From Zwartia hollandica (GTDB lineage: Bacteria > Pseudomonadota > Gammaproteobacteria > Burkholderiales > Burkholderiaceae_B), in contig NZ_JAHXRI010000010.1 in the NCBI RefSeq assembly GCF_019923725.1, positions 1 through 64,000 of the forward strand: 64,000 nt of DNA, written 5' to 3'. This document shows, piece by piece, positions 52,149-60,228 of this stretch. The position numbers were made by a program, and so were the translations under genes. Every line of letters starts with the position of its first letter. Within the stretch, counting starts at the first letter, position 1. The notes below the pieces were generated by a model, which did no database searches, was not told where the DNA came from, and worked only from the letters and a program-made list of their open reading frames with translations.

Positions 52149-53081
52149 ATGACAAATAATGTTTTCCTAGGAGTCATTCCTGCGCTGATGACCCCCTGCA
52201 CACAAACACGTCAACCCGATTTTGATGCGTTAGTGCGTAAGGGGAAAGAGCTCGTAGCGGCCGGCATGTCTGGGGTCGTGTATTGTGGCTCGATGGGCGA
52301 CTGGCCTCTCTTAACCGATGAACAACGCATGCAAGGGGTCGAGAGCCTGACCAAAGCGGGCGTGCCCGTGGTGGTCGGGACCGGCGCGCAAAGCCCCAAG
52401 CGCGCGGCAGCACTTGCCGCGCATGCCGTGCGATCCGGCGCGAAGGGGCTGATGGTGATCCCTCGCGTATTGTCACGTGGAACGTCTTTGGCCGCGCAGC
52501 GGGCTCACTTCGAAGGAGTCCTTCAGGCGGCGGCTGGCCTTCCAGCCGTTATTTACAACAGTCCGTACTATGGGTTTGAAACACGTGCTGACTTGTTCTT
52601 TGAACTTCGCAAGAAATATTCAAATCTTGTGGGATTTAAAGAATTTGGCGGCGCTGCTTCATTGCGCTATGCGGCTGAGCACATCATTGGGCAGGATCCA
52701 GGTGTCTCTTTACTAGTCGGTGTCGATACCCAGGTTGTGCATGGTTATATCAACTGTGGTGCCGTCGGGGCTATTACTGGTATTGGCAACATCTTGCCTA
52801 AAGAAGTGTTGCACTTGGTAGAGCTGTGCAAGAAAGCAGCCAAGGGGGACGCAGTTGCGCGAGCCCGTGCGACCGAGCTTGATCATGCACTAGGCGTACT
52901 GTCTTCTTTTGATGAGGGTGTTGATTTGGTTTTGTACTACAAGTACCTGATGGTTCTTGAGGGTAATCCTGAGTACGCACTACACTTCAATGAGACGGAC
53001 GCCTTGTCACCGAGCCAGCGCCATTATGCGGAAACACAATTGCGCTTATTCAAAGCTTGGTATCAGGCCTGGACGAAGTAA
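52149..53081 (+). CDS. DapA-family lyase/aldolase, canonical active site
   Basis: A 310-residue TIM-barrel aldolase of the dihydrodipicolinate synthase family with the Schiff-base Lys164 (GFKEFGG) and the catalytic Tyr136 (YNSPYY). The substrate loop has GSMGDWPLLT where the lysine pathway enzyme has GTTGES, so it is not the biosynthetic enzyme. With the GntR and TRAP genes it forms an uptake and cleavage operon, probably for a 2-oxo acid, hydroxyproline-like or sugar acid compound. A terminator follows at once. Confidence 0.9.
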   Translation: MTNNVFLGVIPALMTPCTQTRQPDFDALVRKGKELVAAGMSGVVYCGSMGDWPLLTDEQRMQGVESLTKAGVPVVVGTGAQSPKRAAALAAHAVRSGAKGLMVIPRVLSRGTSLAAQRAHFEGVLQAAAGLPAVIYNSPYYGFETRADLFFELRKKYSNLVGFKEFGGAASLRYAAEHIIGQDPGVSLLVGVDTQVVHGYINCGAVGAITGIGNILPKEVLHLVELCKKAAKGDAVARARATELDHALGVLSSFDEGVDLVLYYKYLMVLEGNPEYALHFNETDALSPSQRHYAETQLRLFKAWYQAWTK

Positions 53082-53092
53082 ATCCTTGTAAT

Positions 53093-53123
53093 AAAGACCT
53101 CAAGCCAATGGCTTGAGGTCTTT
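53093..53123. terminator. Strong bidirectional terminator
   Basis: A 14-bp perfect stem (AAAGACCTCAAGCC and GGCTTGAGGTCTTT) with the loop AAT. It is flanked by TTTAATTAAT on the plus strand and TTTATTAC on the minus strand. It ends the DapA gene and the convergent small gene at 53142. Confidence 0.9.
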
Positions 53124-53141
53124 AATTAATCCTACGCAAGC

Positions 53142-53489
53142 TTACGCTTTAACTAAAAGTGCTGCGCAAGAGTTTGCTGTTTCAGAAGTGAGTTTGATTG
53201 CGCCGGGCATTTTTCCCCAGCCTCCCTTCTCGATATAGGCAGAACGCGCCCATTCATCCGTCTTTTTAAGTTCCACCAAGTTCGCCGTAAAGTTTGGATC
53301 TCGCTTGAACATTTCAGCGCAAACAGGTGACAGAGCAGCCACAGTCGCCTTGTTTGCCTGAGCCTGTCCAAGCGCAGCTGAACCACCTTCAGTGCTCCAC
53401 CCCGCAAAGCCAAACCCGATCATCGCGATCAGTGCTGCACCACCAGCGGCACCCCATAGGGTCGGTTCGGTGTCTTTAGGAAGTTTCAT
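53142..53489 (-). CDS. Small membrane-anchored hypothetical protein
   Basis: A 115-residue protein with one hydrophobic segment (GAAGGAALIAMIGFGFAGW, about 13-31) and a soluble C-terminal part containing two cysteines (VCAEMF, SCAALL) and many lysines. The topology suggests a periplasmic domain anchored by its N-terminus. It is a recognisable type of conserved hypothetical, but no function can be given. AAGG is found before the ATG, and it shares the terminator at 53093-53123. Confidence 0.75.
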   Translation of the reverse strand: MKLPKDTEPTLWGAAGGAALIAMIGFGFAGWSTEGGSAALGQAQANKATVAALSPVCAEMFKRDPNFTANLVELKKTDEWARSAYIEKGGWGKMPGAIKLTSETANSCAALLVKA

Positions 53490-53581
53490 AGAAGGCCTTT
53501 GAGTGTCAAACGGAAAACCGTCCGTGAACGGTGAGACCCACTCTACGCCATAAGAGAACTTAAAACAGTTTTATTATTGTT

Positions 53582-53989
53582 TTAGTTGATCTTCGAGGGA
53601 ATACCCTCCTGTTGAGACAGCGTCATCCTGATTTCTGCGTTGATCTGAAGCTCCATATCAACGCGCGGTTTGCCGTCTCGATTACCGAACATACTCGAAC
53701 GTCGCAGGCTATCGCTGATTTCTGCCGGAGCGGATTCGTAGACTACTTTATTGAGCAACATCTCTCGCTCAAACTCCTCACCACCGATGATGCAACTTCT
53801 AGCGATCAGTTTGATGTTGTAGGGTGCGACCTCTTCTTGAAAGCGATCGAAATCACTAATCAACCAGTGCCCGTAAAGATAAAACTTGGTCGACTCATCT
53901 CGCTCAACGTTCACATTCAACAGGTAGATCCCTATCGCCGCCGCACACAGCGCGCCCCCAACTACCGCCCTAGCCCACGCGTTCTTCAT
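53582..53989 (-). CDS. Hypothetical protein with N-terminal membrane anchor
   Basis: A 135-residue protein with one N-terminal hydrophobic segment (AVVGGALCAAAIGIYLL) and a soluble remainder. No known motif was recognised. Its start overlaps the 3' end of the gene upstream by 20 bases, which favours it being real. Probably exported or membrane-attached. Confidence 0.6.
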   Translation of the reverse strand: MKNAWARAVVGGALCAAAIGIYLLNVNVERDESTKFYLYGHWLISDFDRFQEEVAPYNIKLIARSCIIGGEEFEREMLLNKVVYESAPAEISDSLRRSSMFGNRDGKPRVDMELQINAEIRMTLSQQEGIPSKIN

Positions 53990-54380
53990 CGACTTCCCTT
54001 AACCGATTAATGACTTTCTTAATTTGGGCGCCATACAACTCAAAATTCGCCTTTAGCTGGGCGTTCCCTTGGGCGGTCGTCAATTTCTGAGTCAATAACG
54101 CGACATATAAAGCATCCATTCGCTCGTAATGCTCGATCAGCACTTGGCGTAACTCATATTCTCTAAACGCTTGCAGCCTAAGCGCGCGGCACGCTTTATT
54201 TTTTTCAATGAACTTCTCTAACCCAGCGCGTTGCGCATCACTTAGCGTGTTGTTTGATACTAGTAACTCGGTGCGTTCAGGTGCGACCGTCTCTGAATAG
54301 ATGACTTGCGCAAAAATAAACTGCCCGACAGCGCTGCAATCTACATCTTTGCTGCAACGGGCGGATTGCTCAAACGTCAC
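53970..54380 (-). CDS. Hypothetical helical protein, N-terminus uncertain
   Basis: A 136-residue, mostly helical, charged protein with cysteines near the start (ARCSKDVDC). No family was recognised. The only reasonable start is a GTG at 54380; in-frame codons continue upstream to a stop at 54420-54422. In the neighbouring frame the bases just before read plausibly (HYFVDLLKASETCGAGKV), so a short frameshift or a lost 5' end is possible. It overlaps the next gene, which suggests co-translation. Confidence 0.5.
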   Translation of the reverse strand: MTFEQSARCSKDVDCSAVGQFIFAQVIYSETVAPERTELLVSNNTLSDAQRAGLEKFIEKNKACRALRLQAFREYELRQVLIEHYERMDALYVALLTQKLTTAQGNAQLKANFELYGAQIKKVINRLREVDEERVG

Positions 54381-54507
54381 TCGCTCCGCAGCCTTAACAC
54401 CTTGCCCGCGCCACAGGTCTCAGATGCTTTCAACAAGTCCACGAAATAGTGGTCATTAATGGTATGGTTATATCAGCAGGTGGGAATTACCGACGCAAAT
54501 CAACGGT

Positions 54508-55281
54508 GTGGTCAAAATGCCAAACATAAATGCTGATGACGAAATCACGTTAGTTCTGTTCATTATTTTTGTATTTATCGCTATTGCGGTGATGATTACT
54601 GGCATTTTTCTATCACCAAAAACCCGGCCCTTGATGCTGCAGTACGAGGGCGTTGTGGCTCCTTTCTTTGGCTTGCCGGCGGTGTTGTTTTCCTTATCTA
54701 TTGCCTTGATGGGCACCTCAATTTGGGAAAACTACAACGTCGCGTCGCAATCCATCAAGACTGAAAGTCAGGGTCTCATTCAGATCATTAGCCTTGCCAG
54801 TACGATTCCGGAGCTAAAGGATAGCAATCTAGCCAATGCGACTCGAATCTACACAAAATCTATTGTCGAGGAAGAGTGGCAAACACTAACCTCAGAAAGA
54901 ACAGACGCCTCGGAAACGGTAGAAAAATTTATAGCGATGCGTGCTGATTTATTTAAGGCTGTGAATCAACTGAACAATAATGCCGAATCGAAAGTGCTCA
55001 TGAACGCCTTTCAGATCGTCAATAACGCTCGCAGTATCCGTTTGGCCTATACCTCGTTTGATGTTCACCCCTTACGGATAAGCGGAGTTTTATTACTCGC
55101 TGTACTGGTTCTACTCGCCGTTGCATTTATTCATGCAGCGAAACCAAAGTCGTTAGTGGTGGCGATGTGCATTGCAACTACTACCGTTCTTACTCCAATT
55201 TGCATGATTGCTTTAACATTTAGTAGCCCATATATTGGGGTGATTTCCATATCCAATAAAGCCTATCTTCTGATTCAGTAA
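54508..55281 (+). CDS. DUF4239-like membrane protein
   Basis: A 257-residue protein with two hydrophobic segments near the N-terminus, a central soluble helical part (about 85-185) and two hydrophobic segments at the C-terminus. This is the DUF4239 (bestrophin-like) arrangement, with ENYNVASQSIKTESQGLIQI after helix 2. GTG at 54508 or ATG at 54517 may be the start; neither has a clear ribosome-binding site. Function unknown. Confidence 0.7.
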   Translation: MVKMPNINADDEITLVLFIIFVFIAIAVMITGIFLSPKTRPLMLQYEGVVAPFFGLPAVLFSLSIALMGTSIWENYNVASQSIKTESQGLIQIISLASTIPELKDSNLANATRIYTKSIVEEEWQTLTSERTDASETVEKFIAMRADLFKAVNQLNNNAESKVLMNAFQIVNNARSIRLAYTSFDVHPLRISGVLLLAVLVLLAVAFIHAAKPKSLVVAMCIATTTVLTPICMIALTFSSPYIGVISISNKAYLLIQ

Positions 55282-55320
55282 TTGTTGGATCCCTATTGTT
55301 TAGCCGCTTAAGGAGCCCTT

Positions 55321-56334
55321 ATGAAACCAATCAAATTTACTTGTTTGGCCATTAGCATTCTTTCAATAGGTATATCTGGCTTTGCTAGTAATGTCGCGCT
55401 CGCCGATCCAGACCCTATCTCGATGGTCAATCAGTTTGAAATGACTGCGGGAAAGTTTGAGGGTTTTAGACGATCCGGCGCAAAAGGTGTTTGCGCAACC
55501 GGTGAGTTTGTAGGTAGCCCCGAAGGCAAGAATATTTCCAGCTCCTCTGCTTTCAGCGGCAACGCCATCCCAGTGATTGTGCGCTTTTCAGTAGGTGGCG
55601 CAAATCCAAAAGCGGCTGACAATACGAAAACACAACGAAACTTAGCGTTGCAGTTTAATTTGCCTAACAATGAATTCTGGCAGATGGGAAATATATCGGC
55701 TCCTGTCTTTGGTTCTGCGACGCCTGAGCAATTGTTCGGGCGGTTGCAGTCTTCACAGCCCGACCCAACCACCAAAACAGCGGACCCCGCCAAAGTTAAA
55801 GCTTTTGCAGATGCCAATCCAGCAGTACTGCTTCAAGGGAAATACTTTGCGTCAAAGCCTGTCCCCGCGAGTTACGCTTCAACGAATTATTGGGGAGTCC
55901 ACGGGTTTGGCTTTACAAATGCCAACAACGAGAAAGTCTGGGGCAAATGGGTGTTTGAACCAGTCGACGGCGTGCAAACACTATCGGATGAAGATGCGAA
56001 GTCAAAAGGCCCAAACTTTTTGTTTGATGAGTTACGTCAGCGCGTAGCCTCGGGTAAAGCGTCTTTCAATTTCAATCTGGAAATTGCTCAAGCAGGAGAT
56101 GTACTTGACAATGCGACAGTCCCACTTCCTGAGGGCAGAAAGAAAATCACTCTGGGTGTATTGAAGGTTGTTTCGGTTTCAGCAGACGGCACAGGCCCCT
56201 GTTTGAGCATAACCTTTGATCCAAACATCATGCCTAAAGGGGTTGAAGGAGCGCCAGATCCGATGTTGCGGGCAAGAACAGCCCCTTACGCTATTTCGCT
56301 GGGGCGTCGGATTACCGAGGGTTCGAAGCAATAA
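55321..56334 (+). CDS. Exported catalase-like protein, distal His replaced
   Basis: A 337-residue catalase-related protein with a signal peptide (about residues 1-28, cleavage near ALA-DP). The family pattern is clear (KGVCATGEF, NLALQFNLPN, YWGVHGFGF, MLRARTAPYAISLGRR). The proximal heme tyrosine would be Tyr323. The motif usually written R-x-x-H-A-K-G reads RRSGAKG here, so the distal catalytic histidine is Gly53. True catalase activity is therefore doubtful; heme binding or another peroxidase-like role is possible. AAGGAG lies shortly before the ATG. Confidence 0.85.
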   Translation: MKPIKFTCLAISILSIGISGFASNVALADPDPISMVNQFEMTAGKFEGFRRSGAKGVCATGEFVGSPEGKNISSSSAFSGNAIPVIVRFSVGGANPKAADNTKTQRNLALQFNLPNNEFWQMGNISAPVFGSATPEQLFGRLQSSQPDPTTKTADPAKVKAFADANPAVLLQGKYFASKPVPASYASTNYWGVHGFGFTNANNEKVWGKWVFEPVDGVQTLSDEDAKSKGPNFLFDELRQRVASGKASFNFNLEIAQAGDVLDNATVPLPEGRKKITLGVLKVVSVSADGTGPCLSITFDPNIMPKGVEGAPDPMLRARTAPYAISLGRRITEGSKQ

Positions 56335-56401
56335 GCGCTAACGCCCATGCGGTTGATTTAGCCTCTTTTTGCTTCTGGCGCAGCTTCTTGTTGTCGGTAA
56401 A

Positions 56402-57370
56402 TTATTCGGCCTTCACTCCGACTGTTTTAATCAGGTTGCCCCACTTCGCGATTTCAGCCTTTAGAAACGCATCGGCCTCGGCGGGCGTGCTACCAACCGT
56501 GATAATGCCTTGATCCGACAGGCGTTTGATAAGCTCTTCGGATTTCAGCGACTCTCTGACCGCTAGCGATAACTTATCAACGATCGCCTTGGGGGTGCCT
56601 GCCGGTGCAAAAAACATCACCCAACTCGAGGACTCAATTTTAGGGCCGCCCGACTCAACAATCGTAGGCACGTCTGGGTAGCTCGCCAGGCGCTTATCCG
56701 CGAAAACCGCCAGAGCCTTAATCTTACCGGCACGAATATTTGCGCCGACACCACTTGGTGCGTCGACCAACACCTGGATGTTGTTAGACATCAAGTCAGT
56801 CAACGCTGGGGCTGTACCTTTGTAGGGGACGTGAACCATATTGATGCTAGCGGTGTGCTTCAGTAGTTCAGAGGTCAGGTGAGCCGCCGCACCTACCCCC
56901 GAGGAGCCAAACGAGAGTTTGCTTGGATTGGCTTTAGCATAGGCAATTAACTCGCCGATTGATTTGACAGGCAAATCCTTGTTAACCGACAGCACCAAAG
57001 GCGTAGTCGTCACCAAAGAGATCGGTATTAACGACTGATAAGGATCAAACGGCAACTTGCCTTCGTACAACGTGACGTTGGCGGCATGCGCGGTGATGGT
57101 CGTGAGCATGGTGTAACCATCAGGCGCGGCTTTGGTGGCCTGATCGACACCGATAATCGAATTAGCACCAGGCTTGTTTTCGATGATGATCGGCTGCCCC
57201 AGGATTGTCGCCATGCGAGCGGTCACCAAGCGAGTGACGTTGTCGGTGTAGCCGCCCGGTGTGTAAGGAACAATCCATTTAATGGGTTTGTTGGGGTAGT
57301 CTTGCGCGAAGCCCGCCCCTGAAGAAAAAATGAGCGCGGTCGCCGCGAGCGCGTGTATTAGGTTTTTCAA
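56402..57370 (-). CDS. Bug/TctC-family periplasmic receptor 7
   Basis: A 322-residue Bug receptor: signal peptide, YPNKPIKWIVPYTPGGYTDNVTR, ENKPGANSIIGVDQAT and VHVPYKGTAPALTDLMS. The most likely start is a TTG at 57370, six bases after GGAG, which gives a normal signal peptide (LKNLIHALAATALIFSSG). The frame is open upstream to 57514, but that extension has no signal-peptide character. It is downstream of the MFS gene on the same strand. Confidence 0.9.
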   Translation of the reverse strand: MKNLIHALAATALIFSSGAGFAQDYPNKPIKWIVPYTPGGYTDNVTRLVTARMATILGQPIIIENKPGANSIIGVDQATKAAPDGYTMLTTITAHAANVTLYEGKLPFDPYQSLIPISLVTTTPLVLSVNKDLPVKSIGELIAYAKANPSKLSFGSSGVGAAAHLTSELLKHTASINMVHVPYKGTAPALTDLMSNNIQVLVDAPSGVGANIRAGKIKALAVFADKRLASYPDVPTIVESGGPKIESSSWVMFFAPAGTPKAIVDKLSLAVRESLKSEELIKRLSDQGIITVGSTPAEADAFLKAEIAKWGNLIKTVGVKAE

Positions 57371-57522
57371 GGGAGTCTCCGAATTGTTCAATTCAATGGG
57401 CAACAATAACCGCAAAGGGAGAGAGACTCCACGTCGCGTGTATTGGGTATAACCCTGATTGGAGTGGGCTACTCGCCATGGAATGACACCTTCGTCAAAC
57501 CGCGTGTGCAGCAAGTATTTAG

Positions 57523-58755
57523 TTAGGTATTGTTTGCGGCTGTTGGCTTTTGTAACAACAGCAAGCCTGATAATGCCGCCAAGCCGCCCACGCAGGCGTA
57601 GGCCAGGCCGAAGTCATCAAAATATGTCACCGCTACCGAGAACAGCGAAGGTAGTAACAAGACCCCAGCAAACATCAAACCGGAGCCCAAGCCGGTCGCC
57701 TCGGTTCTCTGTGCGCCCCCTAAACGTGCCCACTCGGCATAGGCTAGGCCTGTAAACCCGCTTGCGGTTGCCCCCGCGACTGCGCACAGCACAAGCACGA
57801 CGACATGCGTCCAGCTCTCGGTGAACTGGCCGGCTAGCACGGCGGCTGCACCCATGATGAAGCCCTGCCACGCCAGTAAGAACTTGGCGCTTAACCACTT
57901 ATCCGCCAACCAGCCCCAGATCGGTCGGCTCACCACTGCGGCGAGTTGATACACGGCCAAAGCCCAGCCGGCTTGCACAAGATCAAAACCGGTCTTGCTC
58001 GTTAAGTGCACGGTTAAGAAGGCGATGAAACACAGTTGCAGGCCGCTGTAAATAAAGCTCGCGAAGGCCAGGCTTCGAAGCTCTGGGCGCTCAACCAAAA
58101 TCTGTACGGGTGCCAAGAGGCCTTTGCTAAATATTTGGCGGGAAGGATCGCGATCAGCATCCCAATCGCGACGCGCGACTTCAAGCAGCAACACGACGAC
58201 CAACACGGGCAAGGTCTGCCACAACAGTGCGGTTTGCCAACCGAGGCTTAAGGTCATAGGAGCCATGATGAGTCCGGCCAACACACCACCAAGTGGTACG
58301 CCGATTTGCCGGATTGAAAGGACCAGATTCATCACAGGAGGTGGCGTGCGCGGCACCAGCAGATGAGCACTAGCGGGGGCAGTTGCCCCATAGGCCAAAC
58401 CCAAGAGCGCCGCACCAAGGACGACTGAAGCAACATTGCCAACAGAACACGCAAGCAGCATCGCAAGCGTTGCGACCAAGACAAGTTGGCTCACCCTGAC
58501 AGCACCAAAGCGTCGGATAAAGCGTGGCGATAGCAACGCAGAAATGATACCGACACCGTAAACAGTAGAAATAAAGAAGCCCACTAATGTGCCTGGGACT
58601 TGCAGGTCTTCTGCGATGACCGGAGCGACCACGGGAAACGAATACGCTGCCATCGTCGCTAAGCTTTGCGTCGCAAGCGTAGCAATTAGCGGAAAAACCG
58701 GAAACCTTGGGCTCTCAGGAATCTTCGTGGCGAGTGGTGAGTGGTTGACACCCAT
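57523..58755 (-). CDS. Major facilitator superfamily transporter
   Basis: A 410-residue protein with about 12 hydrophobic segments. MFS features include GFFISTVYGVGIISALLSPRFIRRFGAVR (helix 2-3 loop), LSIRQIGVPLGGVLAG (helix 5) and RPIWGWLADKW in the second half. The ATG at 58755 with GAGAG just upstream is preferred; its first 41 bases overlap the 3' end of the nucleotidyltransferase gene. Substrate unknown. Confidence 0.9.
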   Translation of the reverse strand: MGVNHSPLATKIPESPRFPVFPLIATLATQSLATMAAYSFPVVAPVIAEDLQVPGTLVGFFISTVYGVGIISALLSPRFIRRFGAVRVSQLVLVATLAMLLACSVGNVASVVLGAALLGLAYGATAPASAHLLVPRTPPPVMNLVLSIRQIGVPLGGVLAGLIMAPMTLSLGWQTALLWQTLPVLVVVLLLEVARRDWDADRDPSRQIFSKGLLAPVQILVERPELRSLAFASFIYSGLQLCFIAFLTVHLTSKTGFDLVQAGWALAVYQLAAVVSRPIWGWLADKWLSAKFLLAWQGFIMGAAAVLAGQFTESWTHVVVLVLCAVAGATASGFTGLAYAEWARLGGAQRTEATGLGSGLMFAGVLLLPSLFSVAVTYFDDFGLAYACVGGLAALSGLLLLQKPTAANNT

Positions 58756-59062
58756 GCTGCTCTCTTTGATAGAACACAACACCTACTCTTGTGATGTGAT
58801 CTTTTAAGTCGGGATTGTCTATGGTTTCAAGCAAAGAGAGATCAAACACATAGGGCAGCAAAGTATCGTCAAGTGCTTCCGATACTTTCCATACCAACTC
58901 TTGATTCAAGTCCTTGCCTAGAAAGCTAAGATCGATATCCGAACCAGCTTTGTAAGTCCCCAATGCTCGCGAGCCATAAAGGATGGCGGTCTCAAGCTGT
59001 GGGAATTTTCTGAATTCAGTCAGAATCTTTTCTACAACTTGCGGACTCAGACCGGTATCCAT
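58715..59062 (-). CDS. MNT-type nucleotidyltransferase antitoxin
   Basis: A 115-residue minimal nucleotidyltransferase (HI0073/MntA family) with the motif ILYGSRALGTYKAGSDIDL carrying GSx10DxD. Such proteins adenylylate and silence their HEPN partner. The partner gene is eight bases upstream. The C-terminal end runs into the MFS gene. Confidence 0.92.
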   Translation of the reverse strand: MDTGLSPQVVEKILTEFRKFPQLETAILYGSRALGTYKAGSDIDLSFLGKDLNQELVWKVSEALDDTLLPYVFDLSLLETIDNPDLKDHITRVGVVFYQREQHGCQPLTTRHEDS

Positions 59063-59070
59063 ACTTTAAA

Positions 59071-59481
59071 TTAGCGGGCTAAGTCGCCAAACTTTTGGGC
59101 GAACTGTTTTAACGCCGGATAAAACTGGGTCAAAATACTTTCAACAACAGCTTGGGCAATTTTAAGATTGTAGGTGTGCGATGTTTGATTACGTGCAGCA
59201 ATCATTTGCATCCATACCTCACCATCTTGAACAAGTGAGTTTTGAAAGGCAAGCCGACTGGCGTCACGAGACCCCACAATCTCTGCAACACCTTGGTATT
59301 CCAGGTAGTCCTTGAGCACTTTCCACGCCAATTCGTGGGTAAATTCAAAGCTTTGTATCAGCCCCTGTTGCTCGAGCGCAGAAAGTTCTCTTTCCAGAGA
59401 AAGATCAACCGCTTCAGTTAATGACTGAAAGGCTTTTGTGTAGTTAGAGAATCGCTGTTTCCAGCGAATATCCTCAGTCAT
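59071..59481 (-). CDS. HEPN-type toxin (HI0074 family)
   Basis: A 136-residue all-helical HEPN protein of the nucleotidyltransferase substrate-binding group. The motif Rx4HxY is present as RNQTSHTYN, as in active HEPN ribonucleases. LIQSFEFTHELAWKVLKDYLE is typical of the family. The ATG at 59481 is preferred over a TTG at 59496. Forms an MNT-HEPN toxin-antitoxin pair with the next gene. Confidence 0.92.
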   Translation of the reverse strand: MTEDIRWKQRFSNYTKAFQSLTEAVDLSLERELSALEQQGLIQSFEFTHELAWKVLKDYLEYQGVAEIVGSRDASRLAFQNSLVQDGEVWMQMIAARNQTSHTYNLKIAQAVVESILTQFYPALKQFAQKFGDLAR

Positions 59482-59604
59482 CAATGCACATTCCAAATTG
59501 ATTTAACCGCATAGCGTGCGATTTTAAACGCTTTGAAGGGCCACGACACTCAAAACACCGAAAACACCGCAAGACTTACCCGAACGAAGCGTTGCCCATG
59601 GGCC

Positions 59605-60207
59605 CTAACGCTTAAACCACCAGACGGCGACACCGCCCACCACACCGGCCACTACCGGCCACAGCCAACCGAAGATCTTCGCTCTCTTGGTCTTTGCTAC
59701 ATCACTCTCTGTAGAGGCCCCCTCTTCTGGTGCGTTCGAGGACTGTGTGGGTGCAGACTCGGGGTATTTTTCTTGCAGAGCCAACTCAAAGCGTTTGAAG
59801 AAGTCTTCTGCCAAGGACTTGGCCACGCCATCAATCAAGCGTTGTCCAAGCTGGGCGATCTTGCCGCCGACTTTTGAGTGTACGGTATAGCGCAACTCAC
59901 AACCCTGCGCGTTGGCTACGAGTTCTACTTTGGATTCGCCTTGACCAAACCCTGCAACACCGCCTTGAGCTTCAAACTGCAAGGCATAGGAGTTAGGCGC
60001 TTGAATATCGGCTAATGTGACTTTGCCGTTGAATTTCGCAGCAACAGGACCAATCTTGACAGCAACGAGGACGGCAAATTGATTCTCTGCAATCAGTTCA
60101 AACTTTTCACAACCGGGGATGCACGCCTTTAAGATCGTGGCGTCGTTGAGTGCGTCCCAAGCTTGTTGTTGTGAAACACCGAGCTGACGATTACCTTGCA
60201 TATCCAT
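59605..60207 (-). CDS. coxG: CoxG-family protein (SRPBCC)
   Basis: A 200-residue protein with an SRPBCC/START-like fold (MDMQGNRQLGVSQQQAWDALND, ACIPGCEKFE) and a C-terminal membrane helix (IFGWLWPVVAGVVGGVAVWW). CoxG anchors CO dehydrogenase-type molybdoenzymes to the membrane. It is the last gene of the cox cluster. Confidence 0.92.
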   Translation of the reverse strand: MDMQGNRQLGVSQQQAWDALNDATILKACIPGCEKFELIAENQFAVLVAVKIGPVAAKFNGKVTLADIQAPNSYALQFEAQGGVAGFGQGESKVELVANAQGCELRYTVHSKVGGKIAQLGQRLIDGVAKSLAEDFFKRFELALQEKYPESAPTQSSNAPEEGASTESDVAKTKRAKIFGWLWPVVAGVVGGVAVWWFKR

Positions 60208-60228
60208 AAGATTCTCTCGTATCTGTAT

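Noticed and set aside
56325-56375. GAAGCAA...TTGCTTC repeat after the catalase-like gene
   Set aside because: Seven pairs with a 37-base loop, and it includes the stop codon region; not a credible terminator.
57371-57514. 48-residue N-terminal extension of Bug receptor 7
   Set aside because: It lacks signal-peptide features and the TTG at 57370 has a well-spaced GGAG and a normal signal sequence.
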